Assembly (NCBI RefSeq): GCF_006385555.1
Contig: NZ_CP041036.1
Span: forward strand, 3,596,001-3,660,000
From: Shewanella polaris
GTDB taxonomy: Bacteria > Pseudomonadota > Gammaproteobacteria > Enterobacterales > Shewanellaceae
Direction: 5' to 3'
Length of the DNA stretch: 64,000 nt
Shown: one piece after another, positions 8,045 through 17,816 of the stretch
How positions within the stretch are numbered: the first letter of the stretch is position 1
How the letters are laid out: the number at the start of each line of letters is the position of its first letter
Program-made: the position numbers and the translations under genes
Notes under the pieces: generated by a model
What the model was told of the DNA's origin: nothing
Database searches by the model: none
The model's input: the letters and a program-made list of their open reading frames with translations, nothing else

Positions 8045-9001
8045 ATGGACAAGCAACTGGCGCCCAGCTGGCATCAAGGTGAGCTGACGATGCAACAGCG
8101 AGCAGGAACCGAAAAGCGTATGGCCGAGATTGGGCCTAAGTTTATTCGTCGGTATCTGCCGCAACAGCATCGAGATTTTTTCGAATCACTGTCGATGATA
8201 TTTATCGGTTATGCCGAGCTGCCATTACACACCAATGCAAGTGTGTTATTCGGTACGCCAGGCTTTGTCCAATCAATTACCGAAACAGAATTAGTGATAA
8301 ACACTCAATATTCGATGGGTGATTTTATTAACGATCACCTCAATGTAGGTGATCGGATCGGTTTATTAGGCATCGTATTTGAAACTAAAAGACGTAACCG
8401 CATTAATGGCGTTATTACCGACATCAATCAAAAAAGCATTCGCGTAAAAGTATTACAAAGCTATGGTAATTGCCCTAAGTACATTCAACCAAAAGCGTTG
8501 CTACCAAACAGTGATTATGGGGAGTTTTCCAGAACAACACGAAGCCAACTTAGTCAGGCGGATCGACTACTCATTACTAATGCCGACGCTTTCTTTATTG
8601 GCAGTCGTTTTGATGATGGCCAGCAACTGAATAATCGAGGTGCAGATATCTCACATAGAGGCGGCCCCGCAGGCTTTGTATCAATAAACGAGCAAGGACA
8701 ATTATTGGTTAATGATTATGTCGGTAATGGCTTTTTTAATACTTTAGGTAACTTGCTCGAAAACCCTATTGCCAGTTTACTATTTTGCGATTGGCAACAA
8801 GGTCATGCATTGCACATAACGGTATCAAGTCAGATAATGTGGCAGGATATAGAACAAATAGGCAGTGCAGAGTTAGCGAATACAACAGATATTCAGAGTA
8901 AAAATGCCGTTGCTCTAACTGAACGAACCTTGTGCTTTGCCCCGTTAAAAGTAGAACAACTCACTAACGGGTTAGCTTACCGTCAAACCAACCCGTTTTG
9001 A
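8045..9001 (+). CDS. Pyridoxamine 5'-phosphate oxidase (PPOX) family flavoprotein
   Basis: About 318 residues. The middle carries the flavin-binding split-barrel features of PPOX-like proteins (ALHITVSSQIMWQD late, DAFFIGSRF near the centre, HRGGPAGFVSI, YVGNGFFNTLGNLLENP). The region SRF...NNRGADISHRGGPAGFV resembles the FMN-binding PPOX proteins often fused to or paired with ferredoxin reductases. It is longer than PdxH and lacks PdxH-specific context, so it is not pyridoxine biosynthesis. AAGGA 6 nt upstream supports the ATG. It is the second gene of the TetR-flanked pair; a role in detoxifying a small electrophile is only a guess. Confidence 0.75.
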   Translation: MDKQLAPSWHQGELTMQQRAGTEKRMAEIGPKFIRRYLPQQHRDFFESLSMIFIGYAELPLHTNASVLFGTPGFVQSITETELVINTQYSMGDFINDHLNVGDRIGLLGIVFETKRRNRINGVITDINQKSIRVKVLQSYGNCPKYIQPKALLPNSDYGEFSRTTRSQLSQADRLLITNADAFFIGSRFDDGQQLNNRGADISHRGGPAGFVSINEQGQLLVNDYVGNGFFNTLGNLLENPIASLLFCDWQQGHALHITVSSQIMWQDIEQIGSAELANTTDIQSKNAVALTERTLCFAPLKVEQLTNGLAYRQTNPF

Positions 9002-9027
9002 TAGCCAATGTTATAAGATAGCCAGTG

Positions 9028-9822
9028 TTATAGCTCAAACAACACATCGGTACGAATAATGTATTTAACCCCAGAAAAAATAGGCTCTGAGCTGTGAATG
9101 CAGTGCAACGGGTGCATGCCGTGTGGAAAACACAATACACTCCCCGCCGGTGTTCGCACATCAACTTGGCGCATATTATCACCGTGTTTGGCTGGTAAAC
9201 TTGGATTGTCGGCATTGACTAAAAAGCGCGTTGCACCGCCTTCAAAGTCTTCTGTCAGTAAGATTAAAAATGTCAGCAGACTGTAGCGATCACCAAAAGC
9301 ATCTTGCACTAATTCACCGTCTATAACTTGACTGCCCGGCCACGAACCATCTGAATGAGGCTTAAAAAAATCACCTTGGTTATAGCGATAAAAACGAAAC
9401 CGATTATTTAATCCTAAGGCTGCTTTACCACCAAAAATCCCTAGGTTGTCATCCATAAGCGATTTAACTCTATTCCAAATAACTTGCTCAGTGGTGTTAT
9501 CGACGACCCAGGTTAAACTGTCGTTATGACGAACATGACGAGGCAGTGACACCGCGGCGTCGGGTAAAAAGCCCATCGACTCACTGACCGAAATTAACCG
9601 TTTACACTCATCTGGCGTCAATACATTGAGCAATTGAAACGCACCCGGTACTTCGGCTAATATTTTTTTACTCACGGTTAACTGCTGTGTTTCAGTCAAA
9701 GCCGCATCATTAAGCTCTGCAATATTGGCTTTGTGGTTCGCCCATGTTGGCAATGCAGGATGTTCAGCGCCGGGTTCACGTGCCACGACAAAATAATCTG
9801 AATTTACATCTGTTGTGTTCAT
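9028..9822 (-). CDS. 2OG-Fe(II) oxygenase (prolyl 4-hydroxylase-like)
   Basis: A 264-residue double-stranded beta-helix dioxygenase. The iron ligands are visible: HxD in FFKPHSDGSW and the distal His in the GMHPLHCIHSSEP segment, followed by a basic residue (VKYIIRTD) that would bind 2-oxoglutarate. DRYSLLTFLILLTEDFEGGATRF is the typical P4H-family core strand region. The substrate may be a protein prolyl residue or a small molecule. It lies 96 bases after the aldehyde dehydrogenase gene on the same strand, so the two may be co-transcribed. Confidence 0.85.
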   Translation of the reverse strand: MNTTDVNSDYFVVAREPGAEHPALPTWANHKANIAELNDAALTETQQLTVSKKILAEVPGAFQLLNVLTPDECKRLISVSESMGFLPDAAVSLPRHVRHNDSLTWVVDNTTEQVIWNRVKSLMDDNLGIFGGKAALGLNNRFRFYRYNQGDFFKPHSDGSWPGSQVIDGELVQDAFGDRYSLLTFLILLTEDFEGGATRFLVNADNPSLPAKHGDNMRQVDVRTPAGSVLCFPHGMHPLHCIHSSEPIFSGVKYIIRTDVLFEL

Positions 9823-9918
9823 TTATTTATACCTTTAACCAGAAAATGGGCTAGTAATGTTTCACTAAAAAGTGTGCTAGCGATTGCTTAGTCATCAATA
9901 TGGGTTAATCCAAAAAAA

Positions 9919-11286
9919 TTAATAACTCATCACACGTACTTGAGTAAATTGTCTGTGGCCTGCTGCGGTACCATGAAAGCCAAAACCACTTTGCTTAGCG
10001 CCTACCCATGGCGCATTACCTGCACCAGCACCTTGATTAACCCCAACCATGCCAGCATCAAGTTGCTCAGCAACCGCTTTAGCACCTTGGCCACCAAACA
10101 CCACTGCTGCTAAACCATAATCACTGTTATTCGCACGACGAATGGCTTCATCAATGTCACTAAAATGACTGACTGCCACTACAGGACCAAAGGTTTCTTC
10201 ACGTTCGAGCAGCATCTCAGGGGTAATCCCTGTGACCACTGTAGGTTGAATAAACGGTAATGGATAATTATCACTACCCAGTAAAAAGCTGGCGCCTTTG
10301 GCTTTAGCATCTTGCAACTGTTCAACCACTTTTTGGTGCTGGGTTGGGTTCACTATCGGGCCAATATTCACATTCGCTGCGTCCCATGCGCCTACGCGAT
10401 AGCGGCTGGCTAAAGCTACTACTTTTTGTTCAAACTCATCGGCAATACGCTCATCAACATAAACTCGTTCCGTTGAGGTACACATCTGTCCGGCGTTTTC
10501 AAACGAACTGGCGACAGCGAATCTAACCGCAGAATCGATATTGGCGCTGGCCATCACAATCAAGGGGTCATTGCCACCCAGCTCCATTACCAAACGTTTT
10601 AAGCCAGAAGCTGCATTGGCCATAATGTTTTTACCAGCGGCCATTGAGCCTGTAAATGCCACCATATTAATGTCTGCAGCCACTAATGCTTGGCCAAGGG
10701 CTTTATCACCTTGAACCACTTGCAACACATGTTCTGGTAACACTTTATTAAGTGTTTTAATAAACAACTCAGCCACTAAAGGCGTCAATTCCGACGGCTT
10801 TAATATCACACTGTTACCCGCTATAAGCGCAGGCATCAGTAAGTTATTGGCCATGGCTATCGGGTAGTTCCAAGGCGAAATCACAGCCACAACACCTAAT
10901 GGTCGATATTGTAATTCCGTACGATTATCAATTTGCTCAGTCGTTAAGGCATCACTTATTTCACTGGCAAAATAAGGCGCATTTTGTATCGTTCCTCCCA
11001 CTTCATAAGTAGCGCGACGATAATCTTTACCCATTTCTTGACCAATAAGTGTTGCAAGCTCGTCTTGCACGTCCTCCAGCTGTTGATACGCTTTAACCAC
11101 ATATTGTTGGCGTTCTATTAACGGCAAACTTGCCCAAGCTTTTTGAGCAACTTTCGCATTGCTTATCACTGTGGGTAACAGCTCAATAGGGGTTATTTCG
11201 ACACTACCGACCGCAATGGCTTCAATGTGTTCACCACCATCAACTTTGTGATAACTCGTGGGATCGTAAGAGGTTAATACTGCCAT
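9919..11286 (-). CDS. Aldehyde dehydrogenase family, NAD(P)-dependent (succinate-semialdehyde type)
   Basis: A 455-residue ALDH-superfamily enzyme. Motifs: VISPWNYPIAMANNLLMPALIAGN, the general-base Glu in LVMELGGNDPLIV, the catalytic Cys in NAGQMCTSTERVYV, and EETFGPVVAV. The length and the short N-terminus fit the succinate-semialdehyde dehydrogenase (Sad/YneI-like) subgroup; other aldehydes remain possible. It is divergent from an HxlR regulator at 11422, a class that often controls enzymes acting on reactive aldehydes or quinones, so induction by an electrophile is plausible. The oxygenase gene follows downstream. Confidence 0.88.
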   Translation of the reverse strand: MAVLTSYDPTSYHKVDGGEHIEAIAVGSVEITPIELLPTVISNAKVAQKAWASLPLIERQQYVVKAYQQLEDVQDELATLIGQEMGKDYRRATYEVGGTIQNAPYFASEISDALTTEQIDNRTELQYRPLGVVAVISPWNYPIAMANNLLMPALIAGNSVILKPSELTPLVAELFIKTLNKVLPEHVLQVVQGDKALGQALVAADINMVAFTGSMAAGKNIMANAASGLKRLVMELGGNDPLIVMASANIDSAVRFAVASSFENAGQMCTSTERVYVDERIADEFEQKVVALASRYRVGAWDAANVNIGPIVNPTQHQKVVEQLQDAKAKGASFLLGSDNYPLPFIQPTVVTGITPEMLLEREETFGPVVAVSHFSDIDEAIRRANNSDYGLAAVVFGGQGAKAVAEQLDAGMVGVNQGAGAGNAPWVGAKQSGFGFHGTAAGHRQFTQVRVMSY

Positions 11287-11359
11287 AGAGAAACATTCCT
11301 TAATGGTATTAAAGTGGCGCTAGCCGGTTTGTTTGATAGATGAATAGATTTATTGATAA

Positions 11360-11403
11360 CCATTTTGATACAATGGAATACAAAAGCAACTAGTATACTT
11401 TTG
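11360..11403. promoter_or_regulatory. Dyad sites in the ALDH/HxlR divergent promoter
   Basis: Two dyads lie between the divergent genes. CCATT/AATGG has a 7-nt spacer at 11360-11376. A 23-bp site at 11381-11403 has arms CAAAAG and CTTTTG around a central ACTAGT palindrome. The second is well placed to be an operator of the adjacent HxlR regulator. The assignment is inferred from position and symmetry only. Confidence 0.4.
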
Positions 11404-11421
11404 GTAACCTAGGTTGGATTA

Positions 11422-11778
11422 ATGAAAACTAAAATTGAAACAATGACTAACGGTCAAAAAAAAGTTATCAATGCTTGTGCTGAACCCTGCTCGGTCGAGC
11501 GCGGTATGCGTGTATTAGGCGGTAAATGGAAAGCATCCATTTTATGGCACCTGCAAGATGGCCCAGTACGATTTAATGATTTATCGCGCATGCTAGGCGG
11601 GGCAAGTAAAAAAATGGTCGACCAACGCCTTAAAGAATTAGAAGCCCAAGGGTTAGTGACTCGTCATGTGATTAGTGATCGTCCTATTGCGGTGTCTTAT
11701 GCTATAACCGATTTTGGCCGCACAGCCTTAGACATTTTAGAACGCTTAAAAGATTGGGCTGATGAATACGTTGTTTAG
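11422..11778 (+). CDS. HxlR family winged-helix transcriptional regulator
   Basis: A 118-residue HxlR/MarR-like dimeric winged-helix protein. The family hallmark EPCSVERGMRVLGGKWKASI is present with the conserved N-terminal Cys, followed by LWHLQDGPVRFNDLSRML, KMVDQRLKELEAQGLVTR and a wing ending in VSYAITDFGR. In this family the N-terminal Cys often senses electrophiles or disulfide stress. It is divergent from the aldehyde dehydrogenase and has a dyad operator candidate just upstream, so it probably regulates that gene. Confidence 0.9.
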   Translation: MKTKIETMTNGQKKVINACAEPCSVERGMRVLGGKWKASILWHLQDGPVRFNDLSRMLGGASKKMVDQRLKELEAQGLVTRHVISDRPIAVSYAITDFGRTALDILERLKDWADEYVV

Positions 11779-11796
11779 CAAAGTACTATGGTCTGT

Positions 11797-11895
11797 TACT
11801 CACCATAAAGATACTGATGAAACATTAGCAAAAAGTATGCGCTAAGCTTTGAACGCCTTGAAACAAAATGGCGAATTAGAAAAAATCACCGCTCG
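11797..11895 (+). pseudogene. Degraded C-terminal remnant of a solute-binding-protein-like gene
   Basis: In the frame beginning near 11805 the sequence reads HKDTDETLAKSMR, a stop, ALNALKQNGELEKITAR, then a stop. The pattern ALNxLKxNGELEKI resembles the last helix of extracellular solute-binding proteins (SBP_bac_3 type). It has an internal stop, no start and no upstream domain, so it is read as a decayed gene end. The assignment rests on a short segment. Confidence 0.35.
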
Positions 11896-11978
11896 TTAGT
11901 TTGTCCCTCATGTTAATTCTGTGGTCACAGACCAATAGCGGTAATATTTAACGTCATTGAGCAATCAATTTAGTACTA

Positions 11979-12007
11979 ACAATATCGCAGCGCCCAAGCG
12001 ATATTGT
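11979..12007 (-). terminator. Hairpin after cobO
   Basis: A perfect 10-bp stem (ACAATATCGC with GCGATATTGT, 9-nt loop) follows the cobO stop on the minus strand. It lacks a strong U-tract, so termination activity is uncertain. It marks the end of the cobalamin operon. Confidence 0.45.
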
Positions 12008-12021
12008 CTACTAATTAAAAT

Positions 12022-12660
12022 TTAATAATCAAAGCCTAACTGCGCTTTAATACCTTCGTTAAACGCATGTTTAATCGGTTGTACTTCGCTCACCGTATCG
12101 GCTAATTCAATGATGTCACGGTGACAAGCTCGGCCAGTAATAATAACGTGTTGCATCGCAGGGCGATTTCTTAAAGCCGTTAATACCCGTTCAAGTTCGA
12201 TATAGTGGTAACTCACCATGTAAGTTAATTCATCTAACAAAACCATGTTAATCGATTCATCTTTAAGTAACTTTTCAGCTTCAAGCCAAGCTTCCATTGC
12301 TGCTTGAGTGTCTTTTTCTTTGTCTTGAGTTTCCCAAGTAAAACCTGTGCCCATGACATGAAATGGCACACCTGCACCCTCAAGTAAATTACGCTCGCCG
12401 CACGCCCAAGTACCTTTAATAAATTGTACTACTGCGGCTTTATGTCCATGGCCTACAGCGCGAGTAATCGAACCAAAACCAGAGGTTGATTTGCCTTTAC
12501 CGTTACCAGTTAATACTAACAAAATGCCTTTTTCGTCTTGTGCGGCGGCAATTTTGGCATCCACCCCCACTTTGACTTTCTGCTGGCGGGCTTTATGACG
12601 TTCAGCTTTGCTTGCGTCAATAGCGTTATCTTGTTCAGTGTCGTGGTTATCAGTTGTCAT
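12022..12660 (-). CDS. cobO: Cob(I)yrinic acid a,c-diamide adenosyltransferase (CobO/BtuR type)
   Basis: Transfers the adenosyl group of ATP to cob(I)alamin or cobinamide. The P-loop is clear ([16 protein letters not shown]), followed by [17 protein letters not shown] and the [17 protein letters not shown] segment, then [17 protein letters not shown]; all are CobA/CobO/BtuR signatures. At 212 residues it has the usual N-terminal basic helix. Its start overlaps the cobQ stop by 4 bases, so translation is probably coupled. It is the last gene of the riboswitch-led operon and adenosylates scavenged corrinoids. Confidence 0.95.
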   Translation of the reverse strand: MTTDNHDTEQDNAIDASKAERHKARQQKVKVGVDAKIAAAQDEKGILLVLTGNGKGKSTSGFGSITRAVGHGHKAAVVQFIKGTWACGERNLLEGAGVPFHVMGTGFTWETQDKEKDTQAAMEAWLEAEKLLKDESINMVLLDELTYMVSYHYIELERVLTALRNRPAMQHVIITGRACHRDIIELADTVSEVQPIKHAFNEGIKAQLGFDY

Positions 12661-14219
12661 GCAATTAATCCTTTCAGTGTGTTCATGTCCAAATGCGCTT
12701 CTAATACGTCGGCAAGACGATTTAGTTGCTGCTCGCGGATTTGGTTAATATCAATATGCTGCGCGTTGGTTAACCCTGCCCAGCCTAATATGAGTTGGCA
12801 CGCTTGGGGGCTGTCAAACAAGCCGTGTATATATGTTGCTAAAATTTGTTGGTCATTACTCAGTAAGCCGTCGAGTTTCGCCTCCGGCAACGGTTGATCG
12901 GCCACATGTTTAATCAACATGGGTTGCGTTAGGTCACCTTGAGTGAGTGAAGACTCACCACAATGAATTTCATAGCCACTAAACTCGGCCTGCTGGTCTT
13001 GTAAGCGTAAGTGACCCCTTACTTGAGTTAAGGTTTTACTAACCGTTAATACGGTAGTAATAGGCAATAGGCCCAATCCGTCACTGCAACCAGCGTTATC
13101 TTCAATGCCTAAAGGGTCATCAATAAGCTCACCCATCATTTGATAACCGCCACAAATACCGATGACTTTACCGCCGTAACGTAAATGATGTTTGAGCTTA
13201 ATATCCCAACCTTGCTGACGCATAAAAGCTAAATCCGCACGGACATTTTTACTGCCAGGCAAAATGATGATATCGGCGTGAGGCCACACCGCCGAACTAG
13301 CATCGCTTTGCATGCTCACATAATGAAAATCAATTTGTGGATGTAAGCGCAGCGGATCAAAGTCGGTGTGATTACTGATCCTCGGGTACACTAAAACCAA
13401 TACAGTTAACCTAGCGGATGTGTCTGTTAATGGATTAATGGGCGTGTCAATTAATGCATCTTCAGCATCTAGATGTAAGTCGTGTAAATACGGTAGCACG
13501 CCCAATACTGGTTTATTGGTGTATTGTTCAAGCCAATCAATACCCGGCTGTAATAAGCTCATATCGCCTCGAAAACGATTAATCACAAAGCCTTTAACCC
13601 GCGCTTGCTCATTTGGACTTAACAGCGCTAACGTACCCACCAGATGGGCAAATACGCCACCTTTATCAATGTCAGCAATAATGATCACTGGGCAATCGGC
13701 TACTTCGGCAAAGCCCATATTGGCAATATCACCTTCACGTAAATTGATTTCGGCAGGACTACCCGCGCCCTCTATCACCACCAATGAGTATTGCTGTTGC
13801 AAGCGCCTGTAAGATTGCATTACCGCCGCCAAAGCTAAGGTTTTATAGCCTTGGCTCTGTGGACCAAAAAAAGCCTTGGCTTCTAATGTGGTTAACGCTT
13901 TACCGTGAATAATGACTTGGGCACCAGTATCTGAACTTGGTTTCAATAATACGGGATTAAAATCGGTATGAGGAGGAAGGTTACACGCAAAGGCTTGTAG
14001 TGCTTGGGCGCGGCCAATTTCGCCACCATCGACAGTAACCGCACTGTTTAACGCCATATTTTGTGGTTTAAAAGGTGCTACATTGACGTGTTGCCGGGAA
14101 AATACTCGGCATAGTCCAGCAACCAGTGTACTTTTACCCGCATCAGAAGTGGTGCCTTGTACCATTAATGCGCCATACAATTGTGGAATGGTTGAAGATT
14201 GATCGTCAGCCAATGACAT
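12657..14219 (-). CDS. cobQ: Cobyric acid synthase
   Basis: Glutamine- and ATP-dependent amidation of adenosylcobyrinic acid a,c-diamide to adenosylcobyric acid. The N-terminal dethiobiotin-synthase-like ATPase carries [20 protein letters not shown]. The C-terminal class I (triad-type) glutaminase domain has the nucleophile Cys in [13 protein letters not shown] and the His segment ATYIHGLFD. About 520 residues, standard for CobQ/CbiP. The cobU stop and the cobQ start overlap as TAATG, and cobO overlaps the 3' end. No early corrin-ring genes are in the window, so the enzyme probably works on salvaged precursors or is a remnant of a longer pathway elsewhere. Confidence 0.95.
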   Translation of the reverse strand: MSLADDQSSTIPQLYGALMVQGTTSDAGKSTLVAGLCRVFSRQHVNVAPFKPQNMALNSAVTVDGGEIGRAQALQAFACNLPPHTDFNPVLLKPSSDTGAQVIIHGKALTTLEAKAFFGPQSQGYKTLALAAVMQSYRRLQQQYSLVVIEGAGSPAEINLREGDIANMGFAEVADCPVIIIADIDKGGVFAHLVGTLALLSPNEQARVKGFVINRFRGDMSLLQPGIDWLEQYTNKPVLGVLPYLHDLHLDAEDALIDTPINPLTDTSARLTVLVLVYPRISNHTDFDPLRLHPQIDFHYVSMQSDASSAVWPHADIIILPGSKNVRADLAFMRQQGWDIKLKHHLRYGGKVIGICGGYQMMGELIDDPLGIEDNAGCSDGLGLLPITTVLTVSKTLTQVRGHLRLQDQQAEFSGYEIHCGESSLTQGDLTQPMLIKHVADQPLPEAKLDGLLSNDQQILATYIHGLFDSPQACQLILGWAGLTNAQHIDINQIREQQLNRLADVLEAHLDMNTLKGLIA

Positions 14220-14749
14220 TATGCTTTTAAGACCAAAGGCAGCCCAGCGACCACCAAAGTAACTTGATCAGATATCGCCGCTACGGCTTGATTGAGCCAA
14301 CCGGCTTCATCAACAAAACGGCGATTTAACTCACCCATAGGAACAATGCCAGAGCCCACTTCATTGCTGACTAACACCACATGGCTTTGTAATGCAGACA
14401 AACTGTCGATGAATAATGACTTTTGGCTGGCCCACGAGGCGCCATCATTTAATAATAAGTGGTTGGTTAATAATAAGGTCAGGCAATCAAGCAATATCAC
14501 TTGTTGTGGTTTATCTATTGCCACTAATGTTTGGGCAATATCGTAAGCTTGTTCGTGCAATGTCCAGCTATGGGCGCTGGACATACGGTCTTGTTGGTGT
14601 TGATTAATACGCTCAGACATTTCATCGTCTAATGCTGTTGCTGTGGCTAAGTAAACACATGAATAACCAATAGCAGCGTATTCCGCCACACATTGTTCTG
14701 CATATCGACTTTTACCACTGCGCGCACCGCCCAACACCAAATGAATCAT
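14219..14749 (-). CDS. cobU: Adenosylcobinamide kinase / adenosylcobinamide-phosphate guanylyltransferase
   Basis: Bifunctional enzyme that phosphorylates adenosylcobinamide and then attaches GMP. The start [16 protein letters not shown] contains the P-loop of CobU, and [13 protein letters not shown] and [16 protein letters not shown] are the other family blocks (the latter typical of CobU/CobP). A longer frame reaches 14788, but the ATG at 14749 forms a TGATG overlap with the cobS stop and matches the family N-terminus, giving 176 residues. It lies between cobS and cobQ in the operon. Confidence 0.95.
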   Translation of the reverse strand: MIHLVLGGARSGKSRYAEQCVAEYAAIGYSCVYLATATALDDEMSERINQHQQDRMSSAHSWTLHEQAYDIAQTLVAIDKPQQVILLDCLTLLLTNHLLLNDGASWASQKSLFIDSLSALQSHVVLVSNEVGSGIVPMGELNRRFVDEAGWLNQAVAAISDQVTLVVAGLPLVLKA

Positions 14750-15534
14750 CAGCTTATCCCAACCGCTAAAATTACCAGATAACAACACACTTCACTAATT
14801 TGCTGTGCTGCGCCTAAGGTGTCGCCAGTATAACCACCAATTTGTTTACGGAAAAAACCGCCCAATAAAATACGCGCCAACCATAAGCCAATAAACAACA
14901 CAAAAGCGACGACACCATTAAGCCATAACAACACAAAAATACCACTGGCAAGTAAAATAAGTAAGTCGTTTAACTGTTGATTTTCCGCCATTGGTTTCGA
15001 CTTGCTGCTGTCGTCGTCGCGCACATATTGCCCACTAAAAATTAAGCTACCAGACACAACGCGACTGAGAGTATGACCCACTATAAGCGCACTTACCGCA
15101 GCCATTGGGCTATATAATGCTAACTCAACTAACAATTGCCATTTCAGTACTAGCACCAACACTAACGCTAAAGCACCATAACTGCCTAAGCGCGAATCTT
15201 TCATAATTCGCAGTTTATCTTCTACCGTCCAACCACCACCAAAGCCGTCTGCTGTGTCAGCTAAACCGTCCTCATGAAAGCCTCCGGTCACTAATACACC
15301 CGCCACCATTGCTAGCAAAATCGCAATGCTCGCTGGTAAAATAAGCTGCGCGAGCCAAAAAACCAACGCACTTATTAAGCCTATGACTAAACCGACCAAG
15401 CCAAAATAACGGCTAGCTTTGTTCAGCTCGTCACTGTCTATCATTACCCATGATGGAACAGGGATCCGAGTAAAAAAACTCAACGCCACAAAAAATAAAT
15501 TTAACTGCCGCAACCATTTTATCTCGCCAGACAT
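14749..15534 (-). CDS. cobS: Adenosylcobinamide-GDP ribazoletransferase (cobalamin synthase)
   Basis: Inner-membrane enzyme joining adenosylcobinamide-GDP to alpha-ribazole (or its phosphate) to complete the nucleotide loop. About 261 residues with roughly six or seven hydrophobic helices. The conserved acidic signature GGFHEDGLADTADGFGGG near residue 90 is diagnostic for CobS. Ten bases separate it from cobT and its stop overlaps the cobU start, so it is tightly coupled to both. Confidence 0.95.
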   Translation of the reverse strand: MSGEIKWLRQLNLFFVALSFFTRIPVPSWVMIDSDELNKASRYFGLVGLVIGLISALVFWLAQLILPASIAILLAMVAGVLVTGGFHEDGLADTADGFGGGWTVEDKLRIMKDSRLGSYGALALVLVLVLKWQLLVELALYSPMAAVSALIVGHTLSRVVSGSLIFSGQYVRDDDSSKSKPMAENQQLNDLLILLASGIFVLLWLNGVVAFVLFIGLWLARILLGGFFRKQIGGYTGDTLGAAQQISEVCCYLVILAVGIS

Positions 15535-15543
15535 TTTATTCCT

Positions 15544-16602
15544 TTAAACCACATTATTAACGCCAGCATCATCAAAACTGGCCATTTGATTGTAAAAATT
15601 CACCGCAGCGTGAATTAACGGTAACGCTAACGCAGCACCTGTACCCTCTCCAAGTCTTAAACCCAGCGACAGCAATGGAGTTGCTTGTAACTGTTTTAAA
15701 AGAAGCTTATGTCCCTGCTCTTGCGACTCATGAGCAAAGACTAAATAATCTCTTGCTTGTGGAAATAATGTTACCGCAACTAATGCAGCAGCAGTAGCGA
15801 TAAAACCATCTATTAGCACTAATATTTTTTGTTCCGCAGCAGCCAAAATTGCCCCAGTCATTTGCACAATTTCAAACCCACCTACATGTGCCAAAATAGC
15901 CTCAGGAGACACTAGTTCATGTTGATGTAAATCAAGCGCTTGGTTAATTAATTTGGTTTTGATTACCAAGGTGGCATCGTCTATTCCAGTGCCTCGACCA
16001 ACACATTGTTCAACATTGATATTAAGCATAGCTGACATTACCGCTGTCGCGGCAGATGTGTTGCCAATACCCATTTCACCCAAGGCAATAATATTGCAAC
16101 CAGCATCAACATGACGGCTAACCAAGTGACGTGCAAGCTCAAACCCCAATGCGACTTTTTCAAGCGACATTGCGGCAGTCAAATGCATTGCATTAGTGCC
16201 CGCGCCTAAGCGCTGATCAATCACTTTGGCTTGGTCTGTTAGTGGCTGTAATATTCCACAATCAATTATCTCCAGCTCAAAACCCACTTGGCGACAAAAC
16301 ACATTAATTGCCGCACCACCTTGAACAAAATTTTGTACCATTTGTGTGGTGACTTCGCTAGGTGCAATCGAAACACCGAAAGCAGCAATACCATGGTCGG
16401 CAGCAAACACCAACATGGTCGGTTTTTTAATTTGCAGTGGTGTACTTAAAAGGTGTTGATTACCACTGTGCTGCACCCGAGCGATCTGTAATGCCAACGA
16501 TTCAAGTTGCCCTAACGCCCCTAACGGTTTGGTTTTTTGATTAATCTTATGCTGAATATTATCATCAACTTTAGGGTTAATAGGTTCTATCACAAACATC
16601 AC
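15544..16602 (-). CDS. cobT: Nicotinate-nucleotide--dimethylbenzimidazole phosphoribosyltransferase
   Basis: Activates the lower-ligand base 5,6-dimethylbenzimidazole to alpha-ribazole 5'-phosphate. About 352 residues, the standard length. Signatures: [19 protein letters not shown] near the N-terminus, [31 protein letters not shown], and [12 protein letters not shown], which carries the catalytic Glu near the C-terminus. It sits after btuC with a gap of about 107 bases that contains the palindrome AAGTACTT and no obvious terminator, and it precedes cobS by 10 bases. Confidence 0.95.
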   Translation of the reverse strand: MMFVIEPINPKVDDNIQHKINQKTKPLGALGQLESLALQIARVQHSGNQHLLSTPLQIKKPTMLVFAADHGIAAFGVSIAPSEVTTQMVQNFVQGGAAINVFCRQVGFELEIIDCGILQPLTDQAKVIDQRLGAGTNAMHLTAAMSLEKVALGFELARHLVSRHVDAGCNIIALGEMGIGNTSAATAVMSAMLNINVEQCVGRGTGIDDATLVIKTKLINQALDLHQHELVSPEAILAHVGGFEIVQMTGAILAAAEQKILVLIDGFIATAAALVAVTLFPQARDYLVFAHESQEQGHKLLLKQLQATPLLSLGLRLGEGTGAALALPLIHAAVNFYNQMASFDDAGVNNVV

Positions 16603-16709
16603 AACTCCAATAACTTGTGCAAATACATTTCAACATAATGTGCATCACAGTCCATATAAAAGTACTTAATAAAGTGCTTATCACTATTCACATTCGAATG
16701 TCTAAAGGA

Positions 16710-17816
16710 TTAACGGCGCTGGCGCAAAATAAACAAGAAAAATACACTGCCTAATGCGGCTGTAATAATACCGACTGGCAGTTCTTGATTGCCTAAAATA
16801 CATCGGGCTATCACGTCAATCCACACCATAAATAAGCCGCCCAACATCGCGGTTAAGATCATCGGCTGACGCCCAGAAAACAATAACCTAACAGTGTGAG
16901 GGATCATCAACCCCACAAAACCAATACCGCCACAAGTCGCCACCAACATCGCGGTGATCAGTGAACACAGTAACAACATACTTAAGCGCAATTTAGCGAC
17001 ATTAATCCCTAACGTATGAGCGGTTTCATCACCCGCTTGCAGCGCCATAATTTGCCGCCTAAATGCCAACATAATCAATAAACTAATCCCAACTGTCACA
17101 CTGGGTAACAGTAAGTTAGACCAACTGGCTTTGGCAAAACTGCCTAAACTCCAAAATAACACTGAGGCTGCAGCCTGTGGGCTAGAAAAATACAACAGTA
17201 AGCTGGTCAATGCGCCAAATAAAAACGAGGTCGCCACGCCAGACAACAACATACGTTCAACTTGGCTTGTTCGGCCAGAACCAGACAAAATAAACACAAT
17301 CAACACCGACAAACTCGCACCGATAAATGCTCCAATCGGTATACTTAATGTCGACCAAGACCACCAAGGTTGTGCCGTAAAGCTTGGGGCTATGGTCAAT
17401 GCACCTGAAAACAGCTGCGCAAACACCCCTGTTTGACTGAATAATGACACCACCAATACCGCACCAAATGACGCTCCCGAGCTAATGCCAAATAAATAGG
17501 GATCGGCTAACGGGTTACGGGTCACGGTTTGTAACACACTGCCTGCAATAGACAACCCAGCGCCAGCCACAAATGCCAATAAAATCCGCGGTAAGCGTAA
17601 TTCAAGCACAATACGTTGGGTTAATTTAATCCCTTGATCGCTGCCATTAGTCGAACTCGGTACATCACCACTTAATAAACTATTAAAACTCATTAATACG
17701 TCATTAAGATGAATATTAGCGGCACCAAAACTTGCGGCAAATATCGGGGTGAGCAGCGTGATAAAAACCAATAAACTGAAATAAATATAATATCGACGTT
17801 GTGATGCATCAATCAT
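16710..17816 (-). CDS. btuC: Cobalamin ABC transporter permease (FecCD family)
   Basis: Inner-membrane permease of the BtuC/FecCD family, about ten transmembrane helices. Family blocks: LELRLPRILLAFVAGAGLSIAG, QTVTRNPLADPYLFGISSGAS, and the loop contacting the ATPase, GGIGFVGLMIPHTVRLL. A frame extends to an ATG at 17852 inside btuD, but the ATG at 17816 overlaps the btuD stop by 8 bases and has AAGGA about 10 nt upstream, so I prefer it (368 residues). With BtuD and the distant BtuF it should import vitamin B12 or other corrinoids; the riboswitch upstream supports the corrinoid assignment over iron siderophores. Confidence 0.88.
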   Translation of the reverse strand: MIDASQRRYYIYFSLLVFITLLTPIFAASFGAANIHLNDVLMSFNSLLSGDVPSSTNGSDQGIKLTQRIVLELRLPRILLAFVAGAGLSIAGSVLQTVTRNPLADPYLFGISSGASFGAVLVVSLFSQTGVFAQLFSGALTIAPSFTAQPWWSWSTLSIPIGAFIGASLSVLIVFILSGSGRTSQVERMLLSGVATSFLFGALTSLLLYFSSPQAAASVLFWSLGSFAKASWSNLLLPSVTVGISLLIMLAFRRQIMALQAGDETAHTLGINVAKLRLSMLLLCSLITAMLVATCGGIGFVGLMIPHTVRLLFSGRQPMILTAMLGGLFMVWIDVIARCILGNQELPVGIITAALGSVFFLFILRQRR

